DNA of 35,360 nt. It comes from a virus. Position 1 is the stretch's first letter. Each line of letters starts with the position of its first letter. Under the pieces are notes generated by a model. That model was given only the letters and a program-made list of their open reading frames with translations, ran no database searches and had not been told where the DNA came from. Positions 19,901 to 27,900 of the stretch are shown piece by piece. Where the stretch lies: IMG/VR virus record IMGVR_UViG_3300021197_001938, positions 1 through 35,360 of that record; one strand, written 5' to 3'. The position numbers were made by a program, and so were the translations under genes.

Positions 19901-19935
19901 ATGTAACATTTAAGACAGAACTAGCATCAGACTAA
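16903..19935 (+). CDS. Large tail-region protein with fibronectin III-like segments, 1010 aa
   Basis: Two stretches look like the F-G strands of fibronectin type III domains: residues about 503-535 (ITYIDSQVKYGKKYVYKIFA) and about 877-912 (KIRPNKTYYYIFRQRDSRG). Between them is a helical, partly coiled region (about 540-720) with EYLQEYEEQRSDIEVE. The N-terminus is basic and polar without a signal peptide. FN3-type segments are common in phage tail and baseplate proteins, where they act as spacers or contacts. It starts two bases after the previous stop with an AAGAAGAGAG ribosome site, and is followed by the only sizeable AT-rich gap in the tail block, so it probably ends a transcriptional subunit. 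Exact role unknown. Confidence 0.75.
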   Translation: MAKSDPKKGSPSAEVVKEAKRSQTTKSLPTFVKRNRNHVITSEFERSSDPVRNSLEKYWVNLADEIRFQGPAIPDIISIKEIQKKIVDILNFEDGNIYKGISQTFTVSDSSAAIVGSVSAPEVIDPTQDLAALRKSGDLFSNLEALQESGLIETIEIYNFNSDNPIEYPTKYESQAAIGNPDADISFIYNYGLSNYEQFSSDDSVSETQLLNYYNDYEAIDQVLNNAIARKPSSVKSGPTGILSKLVIPATRDSIDKNMISMTEAKKVDDNNIIVMDTGMEQVDSKNNKILSLPFYNKIEFGHSKLSGFREQLSSNIENLIFSKTTEVAGTPVTSVGIYDSVANYCLQLTSPGGNTDFFNKRGFTNSFKAPRFKNTSQTEVELIKEIGQETLFLIDAYAMAENLYSGDQILNTREQETTLIGGSEIKIGKSRALGFRDEIESLFDEEKNPQLQNSYEDIIDGKSNFYMTNTILYKISKFDEDDLENPIQNIFLPNVNNDKKITYIDSQVKYGKKYVYKIFAYKFISGTNYTLSVAGNQDMSAYAEYLQEYEEQRSDIEVELVLSGGVHSFDEIYADLLRNMKRVVKDTDSFTNITNESSFLRGTIYALNQLKEYFVDRRSITILAEIEDRLSSSSSLGLVIDSGLLSTEVKGKLTATRDLIKKFREDMVDLLDTLIGFFTDTGLGEDKPTRKLNALKTVNAMEDLLELEEQTLDAIAGIMRSDVDGNFNEKDKNLTAFTYPVIKMVEIPYYEDAGAILDNPPMFPDINFVPYKGNSRNISFFISSGVGSTEENPVLFNEDEALYYDLWRESKKYNQFEPIPFLSDEVQNLGASFEIYRLSDAPNSYEDFYNKNSLYQIVSENFKGGTTRLPSVSFMEKIRPNKTYYYIFRQRDSRGVVSNPTAVFSVLLVDEGGLVFPIIEQYEFPEKEREYKRSMRKLLNITPSINQITPRQSESGTYSSYSLLDEVGSLMGLTNEGIFGKTFKVRFTSKKTGKQIDLNVTFKTELASD

Positions 19936-19961
19936 AATAAAAGGTTTTTTATTCTATTTTT
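19936..19961 (+). terminator. Weak AT-only hairpin with T-rich tail, possible terminator
   Basis: Directly after the stop of the 1010-aa gene, AATAAAA (19936-19942) can pair with TTTTATT (19947-19953) around a GGTT loop, followed by CTATTTTT. The seven pairs are all A-T, so stability is low, and the following gap to 20008 is also T-rich. It may be a weak or leaky intrinsic terminator, or simply AT-rich spacer. The gap holds no ORF; it ends in the AAGGAAAG ribosome site of the next gene. Confidence 0.3.
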
Positions 19962-20008
19962 AAACTATTTATTTTTGAAACTTTTGCTTTTTAAAAAGGA
20001 AAGATATA

Positions 20009-20878
20009 ATGGGTTTTTTAGATAACAGTGGCGATATAATTTTAGATGCCGTCTTAACAGACGCTGGTAGAGAGAGATTGGCGAGAGGAGACGGAAGTTT
20101 CAAGGTAGTCAAATTCGCATTAGGTGATGATGAGATTAATTATGAAAACTATGATCTGCTAGCGGCTAGTACCTCTAAGGATTTGCAAATTTTACAAACT
20201 CCAGTTTTAGAGGCTTTTACAAATAATACTTCTTTGATGAAATCAAAGCTTATTACAATAACTAGGACAGACCTTCTTTATCTTCCTGTTGTCAAATTGA
20301 ACGAAAGCTTGGGTGTTGCAAAATATTCTAGTGAAAATGTAGTTCTTGTGACGGTTGATGAAACAACTACAAACAACATGACAGTTGATAGTTATCTTAA
20401 CGGATATGATGTTCTTGGCGGAAAATTGTTAAGAGCAGATCAGGGTCTGAATACTACAGCAGAAAGCGCAAATCAAACTTTGGATTCAGACTTGGTAGAA
20501 ACACAATACATCGTAGAAGTTGATAACCGCCTCGGTGCCCTTTATTCTTCAGAGGGATCACCAGCCCCAGTATCATTTATTGATGATGACTCTGTTGCTA
20601 GTTACTTCTTCTCGCGAGACGATGTATACGTAAGGGACAACCTCGATACAACAAGTGACAATCAACAACCCATCGAGGGTCCAAGAGGTACTTATGTTAG
20701 TTTTAAAATTAGAGCGTCCACAAATTTGAAGTCTAGTACGTACCTTTTTGATCTTTTAGGATCTACATTTACAATTGGTTCCACTACTTATAAATATATT
20801 GATACAAACATTAGAATCAGCGGTGCCACTACAGGATATAGCCTAAGTGTGCCAGTTAGATTCATTAAACAGAATTAA
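20009..20878 (+). CDS. Virion structural protein, 289 aa, LTDAGRERLARG motif
   Basis: The N-terminus (residues 9-48: GDIILDAVLTDAGRERLARG, then FKVVKFALGDDEINYENYD) is a motif found in structural proteins of many large phages, and is echoed in the 328-aa protein at 13353. The rest is beta-rich and Thr/Ser/Asn-rich, as expected for a tail or fibre-adaptor protein, with no signal peptide or membrane helix. ATG 20009 is supported by AAAAAGGAAAG about 8 nt upstream. It opens a three-gene set (with 20892 and 21944) after the AT-rich gap. I infer a virion protein near the baseplate or fibres; the biochemical role of the motif is unknown to me. Confidence 0.75.
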   Translation: MGFLDNSGDIILDAVLTDAGRERLARGDGSFKVVKFALGDDEINYENYDLLAASTSKDLQILQTPVLEAFTNNTSLMKSKLITITRTDLLYLPVVKLNESLGVAKYSSENVVLVTVDETTTNNMTVDSYLNGYDVLGGKLLRADQGLNTTAESANQTLDSDLVETQYIVEVDNRLGALYSSEGSPAPVSFIDDDSVASYFFSRDDVYVRDNLDTTSDNQQPIEGPRGTYVSFKIRASTNLKSSTYLFDLLGSTFTIGSTTYKYIDTNIRISGATTGYSLSVPVRFIKQN

Positions 20879-20891
20879 GAGAGACTAAAAC

Positions 20892-21926
20892 ATGGCAGTT
20901 ACATTTAAAAACCTTGTAGCAGATAGAGACGTTGCAAATACAAGAACGTTATTGAACGAAGCAATCCCCATCACTGGATCAGTTGTTTCTGGAACATATA
21001 GTGATAATAATATCAAGAACTATGCCCATGGCATGTTCCAATCGGTATATGATTATCCTTACCTAAGTTCTTCAGCAAATCATATTTTTGATTTAACCGT
21101 TGGGTATTCTGCAGATTCAGCTTTGTCTGGTGCAGCAAGTACTCAAAATGCGAAGAAAATTAATATCTACAATCAAATGGCTCAAGTGCTAGTTGGTTAT
21201 GACGAGAATAATAATATCAGAGAGTTTGATAGAGACGGAAGTTTGTCCACTGGTGATAAGCTCAAAGAATGTGTTTTTGTCAACTTGGCAAGGCTTCTCA
21301 CAAAAGATGAAGTCCAAAAGCAATCTTTGGTCTTGACCGTCGCAACAGGTGGCACCCCAGCATCTCCAGACTTTGCATCTCCTTTGACAATTAGTGATTA
21401 CGGAGCAGCGACAAGTTATAAAACAAACTCTCCTGCAGGTGAATATGGAATTCTCTATACTGGCTCTGCAGCTGTTGAAGGCACTGGTGTTGGCTTGGTT
21501 TATTATCAGGCAGGAATCGCAGTATTGACATCCTCCGTATTTGACGGAACGTTTGGAGCACCGGGCGCAACATATGATACCAGCTCAATTGATGCTGTTT
21601 TGACCGGATCAGAGATTTCTTCTTCTTGTGACGGATTCAGAAACAGAATGGATAACTTGGATTTCAACAATACAACAGAGTTAAATTCTACAATTTATTT
21701 CTGTAGAGCGAATACAAGCGATTTCAATTATAGTGCGAATCCGACTTATCTTTCTGGAAGTAAAATAAGAGTTAAGGATCAAGAGACCGATACTCCAATC
21801 TCGTATGTTACAACTGTTGGACTGTATTCGGCAGATAATGAACTCTTGGCAGTTGCAAAGCTTTCAGAGCCTTTAAAGAAAGATCCAACAAACGAGTTCA
21901 CTCTAAGGGTTCGTTTAGATTACTAA
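20892..21926 (+). CDS. Tail structural protein, 344 aa, paralogue of the next gene
   Basis: Residues about 15-50 have DVANTRTLLNEAIPITGSVV and a region naming NYAHGMFQSVYDYPYL. The C-terminal ~75 residues (NTSDFNYSANPTYLSGSKIR, then SYVTTVGLYSADNELLAVAK and ending FTLRVRLDY) match the end of the next protein closely. This C-terminal block recurs, from memory, in structural proteins of marine T4-like phages. No catalytic or membrane features are seen. Start ATG 20892 is 13 bases after the previous stop with an AAGAGAG ribosome site. Likely a surface-exposed tail or fibre-attachment component, by context only. Confidence 0.75.
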   Translation: MAVTFKNLVADRDVANTRTLLNEAIPITGSVVSGTYSDNNIKNYAHGMFQSVYDYPYLSSSANHIFDLTVGYSADSALSGAASTQNAKKINIYNQMAQVLVGYDENNNIREFDRDGSLSTGDKLKECVFVNLARLLTKDEVQKQSLVLTVATGGTPASPDFASPLTISDYGAATSYKTNSPAGEYGILYTGSAAVEGTGVGLVYYQAGIAVLTSSVFDGTFGAPGATYDTSSIDAVLTGSEISSSCDGFRNRMDNLDFNNTTELNSTIYFCRANTSDFNYSANPTYLSGSKIRVKDQETDTPISYVTTVGLYSADNELLAVAKLSEPLKKDPTNEFTLRVRLDY

Positions 21927-21943
21927 TATAGGAAGAGTAGGAA

Positions 21944-23092
21944 ATGTCTTTTAAAAAGTTTGAAAAAAAAGACATTCTTCGTAATGTTATTGAAACGCAT
22001 CCCAATATTCGTTTCGATATTTATGATTCTAAGTTGTATTACAATAATAGGACTCAGTTGAGTGGAGCATTTTCTGAAGATGTCCGAAACGTTCCTTCTG
22101 GATTTATATCACTATATGAATTAAACATTGATAAATCTGATGGTCAGAATAACTTCATTTATCCTTTTATAGAAAAAGGTTCAAGTCTTCTTAAATTTAA
22201 AGCAGGAACGAAAGTTGATTTTGACGAAAGCTCGTATGGCGACCAGCTGACGGGATCCTATCCTCTATCTGCGTCAATCACTAGAGACGTTTTAACGGGA
22301 AGCGCAGACCTTAAATTTAATGCTCTGAAGAACACAATTGATTACTATTCTATAATGAGCAGTCAATATACGAATGTCGCCGAATACACCACTTTCAATT
22401 CAGCTAGTTTGATATCTATCCCATCTATATTTTACGGATCTTCGATAGAAAAGGGTTCAATTGATTTAAAATTTTATGTCTCCGGAACCCTCATTGGACA
22501 ATTGAAAGACGAGAATAACAACGGCGAGCTAATACAGGTTGGCCCTTCTGGTAGTGTCGGTTCTGGATCAACAGCCGGAATCGCCCTATACAATGAGGGC
22601 TTCCTTTTCCTCACAGGAAGTTGGGACTTGAGTAATGGTTCACATACAGAACCTTATGATGGGGCAAAGCCTCCTTCTTGGATTTATTACGCCGTTGGAG
22701 CAAATGATGGCACTCCGACTGGAACCATACCAAGCTCCAGCTATACCATGGAAATGAACGGAACAAATTATGTGCCATCTTACACGATGTTTGCACATGC
22801 TAATTTGGGAGAGTTTAATCACTCAAACAATCCAACTTATATAGAATACGGGCAAAGTAAGCAGACCCTATCAGGAGCCTATATTTATGAAGAGCCAACA
22901 GACTTATTAATTAAAAACTCAGTAAGTTCTTCATATGTTGATCCCACGGGATCTTTCGAAAAGACAACTTACATTTCAAAGATTGGTATCTACGATAAAG
23001 ATAAGAATTTGATTGCAGTTGCAACAACTTCTACTCCAGTTAAGAAGACACAAAATAGAAACCTCACTTTTAAACTAAAATTGGATATTTAA
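21944..23092 (+). CDS. Tail structural protein, 382 aa, paralogue of the preceding gene
   Basis: The C-terminus contains LGEFNHSNNPTYIEYG and, after an insertion of roughly 20-30 residues, TTYISKIGIYDKDKNLIAVA and LTFKLKLDI, aligning with the end of the 344-aa protein. The N-terminal half is different and carries a Ser/Gly-rich turn (VGPSGSVGSGSTAG, about 196-209). A strong ribosome site (AGGAAGAGTAGGAA) precedes ATG 21944. The stop overlaps the ATG of the RuvC-like gene (TAATG), linking the last structural gene to the DNA-metabolism island. I infer a duplicated virion module whose N-terminal parts have diverged; the function of each is unknown. Confidence 0.75.
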   Translation: MSFKKFEKKDILRNVIETHPNIRFDIYDSKLYYNNRTQLSGAFSEDVRNVPSGFISLYELNIDKSDGQNNFIYPFIEKGSSLLKFKAGTKVDFDESSYGDQLTGSYPLSASITRDVLTGSADLKFNALKNTIDYYSIMSSQYTNVAEYTTFNSASLISIPSIFYGSSIEKGSIDLKFYVSGTLIGQLKDENNNGELIQVGPSGSVGSGSTAGIALYNEGFLFLTGSWDLSNGSHTEPYDGAKPPSWIYYAVGANDGTPTGTIPSSSYTMEMNGTNYVPSYTMFAHANLGEFNHSNNPTYIEYGQSKQTLSGAYIYEEPTDLLIKNSVSSSYVDPTGSFEKTTYISKIGIYDKDKNLIAVATTSTPVKKTQNRNLTFKLKLDI

Positions 23093-23604
23093 TGATTCTA
23101 GGATTAGATGTAAGCACAAGCATCATCGGTGTTTGTTTACTTAAAGATAATAAAATTGTCAAAGCTGATTATATCGACTTAAGAAAAACGACGGGCCTAT
23201 TACACAAGGCACAAGTTGTTGAAGATTATATAAATCATAACCTAAAACATGTTGAAATAGAGCACATCTTTATTGAGCAAGCTCTCATGTTTTTCAGAAG
23301 AGGTGGATCTACTGCAAAAACAATGGCAACACTTCAAAACTTCAATGGTGTGGTCTCTTGGCTGTGTTTCAAGATGTTAGAATTAGAGCCAAATTATGTA
23401 ACCCCAATTTCAGCACGCTCGAAATGTGGCATCAAAGTACCAAGAGGTAAAAAGGCTAAAGAAGTGGTAATGGAGCATTTTTTGGAAACTGGCGAATTTC
23501 CAATAGATTATACCAGATACGGAAATGTACAGAAATATTGCTATGATATCGCAGATGCTATAGTAGTTTCAAGAGCAGGCTACTATTTATTGCAGGAGAA
23601 ATAA
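23092..23604 (+). CDS. RuvC-like Holliday junction resolvase / RNase H-fold nuclease
   Basis: The 170-aa protein has the RuvC layout and length: strand-1 GLDVSTSIIGVC with Asp6, IFIEQAL with Glu62, a basic central part (RGKKAKEVV, 118-126), and YDIADAIVVS with Asp152 and Asp155. These would be the D-E-D-D metal ligands. RuvC enzymes cut four-way DNA junctions symmetrically; in a phage this would resolve recombination or replication branches before packaging, a job done in T4 by the unrelated endonuclease VII. ATG 23092 overlaps the upstream structural gene's stop, and primase and gp47/46 functions follow, consistent with DNA metabolism. A substrate other than Holliday junctions cannot be excluded. 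Confidence 0.85.
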   Translation: MILGLDVSTSIIGVCLLKDNKIVKADYIDLRKTTGLLHKAQVVEDYINHNLKHVEIEHIFIEQALMFFRRGGSTAKTMATLQNFNGVVSWLCFKMLELEPNYVTPISARSKCGIKVPRGKKAKEVVMEHFLETGEFPIDYTRYGNVQKYCYDIADAIVVSRAGYYLLQEK

Positions 23605-23606
23605 AA

Positions 23607-23909
23607 ATGGCCAGAAAATTAACAAATTCAATTTTAGAAAAACTCATTAAAGAACAGATTAGTGGCCTAGGAGACCTATCTGGGAAAATGACAAAAGCCC
23701 AGCAAGTCAACAAGGAAAGAGAAAGGATAAATTCTATTGATGGTGCAGAAACCAAAGGCATAGATAATACGGAGAGAGCAATCATTCAAAGTGTAGAAGA
23801 CGCACTCACCATAATCGCGTCAGAAGGAAATTTAAATCGCTTTAAAGACCGACTAGAGTCTTTTTTACAAAATATAATTAACGATCTTGGTCTTGGGGAT
23901 GAAGAATAA
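23607..23909 (+). CDS. Small helical unknown protein, 100 aa, with KLTxxxLxxLIxEQI N-terminus
   Basis: Almost entirely helical and charged, with no membrane segment or Cys/His metal site. It begins MARKLTNSILEKLIKEQISG, similar to the first 16 residues of the 116-aa protein at 31151 (MKLTKNKLKQIIREEL), a head-motif I recall from other small marine phage proteins. The C-terminal half (ERAIIQSVEDALTIIASEGN, then FKDRLESFLQNIINDLGLG) suggests a helical bundle. AGGAGA nine nt before ATG 23607, inside the end of the RuvC-like gene, is a strong ribosome site. The stop is nine bases from the -35 element of the primase promoter. Function unknown; the neighbourhood suggests DNA metabolism. Confidence 0.7.
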   Translation: MARKLTNSILEKLIKEQISGLGDLSGKMTKAQQVNKERERINSIDGAETKGIDNTERAIIQSVEDALTIIASEGNLNRFKDRLESFLQNIINDLGLGDEE

Positions 23910-23917
23910 AATAATCC

Positions 23918-23946
23918 TTGACACGTAGAAAATAGTGTGTTATATT
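23918..23946 (+). promoter_or_regulatory. Near-consensus sigma70 promoter with extended -10
   Basis: TTGACA (23918-23923) is followed by exactly 17 bases and TATATT (23941-23946), with TGT immediately before the -10 giving an extended -10 (TGn). This matches the bacterial housekeeping consensus in all -35 positions and five of six -10 positions. The predicted start point, seven bases after the -10, falls on the A of the primase ATG at 23953. It is the clearest promoter in the window and separates primase and the gp47-gp46 gene from the upstream late structural block, so it is probably an early or middle phage promoter read by host RNA polymerase. Confidence 0.75.
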
Positions 23947-23952
23947 AATAGT

Positions 23953-24888
23953 ATGAATGAGAAACTTTCTATACTTCACAACATACTTGGTAAAAGCTAT
24001 AAGTCAAATGATGAGCATTTGTTTGCGTGTCCTTATTGTGGCCATCATAAGAATAAATTTTCTGTCAATGTTGAGAAGAATGTTTATAAATGCTGGATTT
24101 GTGATGCACGAGGTAAGAATCTATTTCGTGTAATTCGTCGTTTTGGTACTTTTTCTCAACAAGAGAAGTGGAAAGAGCTTAGTGGAGATACTCAAGATCT
24201 AGGAGAGTTCGATAGGTTATTTGAAATACCTGTTCGGGAAGAACAAATAGAACAAATTCTAGAAATGCCGCAAGGCTTTAGGACTTTGACATCTGTATCT
24301 AACAGTAGATCATATTTGAAGGCAATGAGATACCTTTCGCAAAGAGGTATTAAAGCGACAGATATTTTAAAGTGGAAAATGGGGTATACAACAGAGGGAA
24401 ACTTTAAAAATAGAATAATCATCCCTTCATTTAATTCTAAGGGTAATTTGAATTATTTTGTAGCCCGAACATTCTCTGGAGACTATAGAAGATACATGAA
24501 CCCTCCAGTGTCAAGAAATATTATTTTTAACGAGCTTTATGTAGATTTTGAAGAAGAAGTGACGATTGTCGAGGGAGCCTTTGATGCGATTAAGGCAGAA
24601 AACGCCATACCCATTTTGGGATCAACTATAAGAGAGACATCAAAATTGTTTCAAAAGATAGTAACCAATGATACTCCAGTCTTGTTAGCTCTGGATCCAG
24701 ATGCGAGAAAGAAGTCAGAGTCAATTAAAAAGTTATTTTTAAAATATGGAATAGAAGTAAGAGAAGTAGAATATCCTGATGAGAGAGATATAGGGGATAT
24801 GTCCCGAGAAGAAGTTTCAAACTTAAGTCAAAAAGCCAATTTTGTTCAGAGCAGTGATAGCCTGATCAATGCAATTTCCGCCATTTAG
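23953..24888 (+). CDS. 61: DNA primase, DnaG/T4 gp61-like
   Basis: A 311-aa protein with an N-terminal zinc-binding site (Cys26, Cys29 with nearby His31/His32, Cys47, Cys50: ACPYCGHHKN … YKCWICDARG) and a TOPRIM domain (IVEGAFDAIKA with Glu207; LLALDPDARKK with Asp248 and Asp250). It would make RNA primers with the replicative helicase at the fork. T4 gp61 is of similar size. I chose ATG 23953: a GTG six codons upstream (23935) lies inside the promoter spacer and also lacks a Shine-Dalgarno. The ATG itself has no ribosome site and coincides with the predicted transcription start, so translation may be from a leaderless mRNA. The gp47-gp46 gene follows after 13 bases. Confidence 0.88.
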   Translation: MNEKLSILHNILGKSYKSNDEHLFACPYCGHHKNKFSVNVEKNVYKCWICDARGKNLFRVIRRFGTFSQQEKWKELSGDTQDLGEFDRLFEIPVREEQIEQILEMPQGFRTLTSVSNSRSYLKAMRYLSQRGIKATDILKWKMGYTTEGNFKNRIIIPSFNSKGNLNYFVARTFSGDYRRYMNPPVSRNIIFNELYVDFEEEVTIVEGAFDAIKAENAIPILGSTIRETSKLFQKIVTNDTPVLLALDPDARKKSESIKKLFLKYGIEVREVEYPDERDIGDMSREEVSNLSQKANFVQSSDSLINAISAI

Positions 24889-24890
24889 TT

Positions 24891-24896
24891 AGGAGA
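24891..24896 (+). promoter_or_regulatory. Strong Shine-Dalgarno deciding a TTG start
   Basis: AGGAGA sits five bases before TTG 24902. The TTG codon begins the peptide MKFAHIADTH, the invariant first strand of SbcD/Mre11 nucleases, and there is no in-frame ATG close by. Spacing and family alignment together make the TTG the convincing start. Confidence 0.8.
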
Positions 24897-24901
24897 AAAT
24901 T

Positions 24902-27900
24902 TTGAAGTTTGCTCATATTGCAGATACACACATTAAGAACTTGAAGTATCACCATGAATACGGTATTGTTTTTGAAAAGCTCTACAAGACCCTTAGAGAA
25001 GAGAATGTAGATTATATTGTCCATTGTGGGGATATTGCACATACTAAGACACAAATTTCACCAGAATTTGTGGAAATGTGTACTAAGTTTTTTAGAAATT
25101 TGGCAGATATTGCACCAACATATATTATTTTAGGAAACCATGATGGTAATCTTAAAAATTCCAGCAGGCAAGATGCCCTCACTCCTATCGCAGAAGCTTT
25201 GGAGCACCCAAATCTCCACTTGTTAAAGGACTCTGGAGAGGTGGTATTAGATAATTTCGCTGCCTTGAATGTTTTGTCTGTCTTTGATGAGGATAATTGG
25301 GTAACACCTTCAGATCCAGATAAGGTGAATATAGCCTTATATCACGGGTCTATTTCTGGCGTAAAAACAGACACCGGATATATAATGACTCACGGTGAAC
25401 ACCCTATCGAAATTTTTGAGGGCCATGATTATGCCTTCTTGGGAGACATTCATAAAACAAATCAGATTTTAGATGATGATGGTCGTGTGCGCTATTGTGG
25501 CTCTACGGTGCAGCAGAACCACGGAGAGACAAACGATAAAGGGTATCTTGTTTGGGATATCAAGGGAAAAGAGGACTTCACATGCAAGCATATTGTTTTA
25601 GAAAACCCCATTCCTTTTGTTACAATTAATTTAACTCCGAAGGGAAAAATGCCAAAGGGAGTTCAAGTCCCTGAAGGATGTCGTCTCCGTTTGGTTACTC
25701 AAAACAATCTTCCTCTGGATGTAATGCGAAGAGCAACAGATGTGGCAAAAAGAAGATTCAATCCAGTGGCGATTACTCGTCTAAATAGATCACAGGGCGA
25801 ACGTGGCACAGTACAAGACATGGCCAGTGATTTAGAAGCTCAAGACTTGAGAGATATTGAAGTTCAAGAGAAACTTATTAAAGAATATCTAAAAGACTAT
25901 GAAGTCGAAGAAAATCTCATGGACAAAGTGCTATCACTTAATTCAAAATATAACAAGATCGCAGAAGACAACGAAGAGATTTCAAGAAACGTCAATTGGA
26001 AGCTGCGATCTCTCGAGTTTGACAATCTTTTTAATTATGGAAGTTCTAATTCTATAAATTTTGAGAACTTGAACGGTATTGTTGGCATCTTTGGAAAGAA
26101 TTATTCTGGAAAATCCAGCATCATTGATTCATTGTTATTCACGATGTTTAATTCTACATCAAAAAACGACAGAAAGAACTTAAATGTAATTAACCAGAAT
26201 AAGGAAGAGTGTTTTGGAAAGGCAACGATTTCTATTGGAAATCTTGACTATACAATTGAGAGATCTGCCACAAAATATGTCAAAAAGCTAAAGGGCGAAA
26301 CTACTCTAGAGGCAAAGACTAATGCAGATTTTAGTGTATATTGCCCAATAGATGATGATCATGAAAGTCTTAACGGGACAACCAGAAACGAAACTGACAA
26401 AAACATTCGTAAAGTATTTGGAAATCTTGATGATTTCCTATATTCCTCGATGGCTAGCCAGTTAGATTCCTTATCTTTTATTAAGGAGGGGTCAACAAAA
26501 AGAAAAGAAATTCTGGCAAACTTTCTTGATCTTAAGTTCTTCGATAGCAAATACAAGCTAGCTAACGATGATTCGGCCCCTATTTCAATTGAGTTAAGGA
26601 AATTGCAAGATAAGGATTTCAATCAGGAAATCCTAGAAGTGAAGATGGACTTAAGTGAAAAAGAAGCAGAATTAAAAAACCAAAAGGAACTCTGTAAAGA
26701 GTACAAGCAGAAATCAAAAGATTGTAACGAAAGAGTGGCGATTATCAGGGAAAAGATTCGTTCAATTCCGGCAGAAGTCATTGATGTCGCTAGGGTGCGA
26801 AAAGACTTAAACAGAAAGAAAAGCCAGATGGTGAGCACTCAAGATCAGATTCAGACAGACAAGGGAGAAAGAGACTCCAAAAAGAACGAATATCAGGCAA
26901 TTTGTGATTTTCTTGGCACCTACTCAAAAGATGATCTTTATGGGGAAAGAGAAAATATTGAAAATTTGCGAAATGACATTGTTGGGTTGAATGGAAAACT
27001 GAAAAAAGAGGACGAAGAGCGCAAAAGAAACCAAAAGAGAGTCCAGTTGTTGGATGGCATTCCATGCGGCACGTCCTTTCCTACCTGCAAATTCATCAAG
27101 GATGCTCTCGTCGCGGAAGCAAATATACCAGAAAATCAAAAGAGAATAAATTCAATTCAAGATAGTATCAATTTGATTGATGAACAGATTAAATCTCTTG
27201 ATCCAAAGCTGGTGGAAACAAAAATCGGCGCATATGAAAAAATCTTATCCGAAAGAGATACTTTGTCAAATAACATTACAAACTTGGATTTGAAAATTGA
27301 CAAGAATAAAGCTTGTGTAGCAACTTTACTGGTTGAGATTGAAAGACTTGAAGATAAAGTTTCTGAATATGAAACGAACAAAGATGCAATTGAAAACTTG
27401 GAAAGCCTAAATTCACAATTGGCATCTTTGGAGTTTGATCAGAAGAATTATGAAATAAAGTGTGAAGAATGTAACAACAACTTTTTGAACCTTTATAAAG
27501 AGATTGGATCTGCGGAGCAAAAAGTGAAGCAAATCACAGATCAAAAAGAATCTTTCGATAATCTTCAAGAGCAATATTCTGCATTTGATCTTTATAAGCA
27601 GTGCATGCATCCTAATGGGATTGCTTTTGACGTAATTCGCAAGAAGTTGCCAGTCATTAACGAAGAAATTGGAAAAATTCTGTCAAATATTGTAGATTTT
27701 GAGGTTTTCTTTGAGGATGATGGTAAGCGTTTGGATATTTTTATCAAACACCCTCTTTACGACCCGCGACCTTTGGAGATGGGATCTGGAGCAGAAAAGA
27801 CAATTTCAGCTATGGCAATTCGGCTAGCCCTATTAAGTGTATCTAGCTTGCCTAAAGGGGATATTTTTGTTCTGGACGAACCGGGCACTGCATTGGATGA

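Noticed and set aside
23935-23952. GTG upstream start for the primase
   Set aside because: It falls inside the promoter spacer and lacks a Shine-Dalgarno; the zinc-binding fold starts after ATG 23953.
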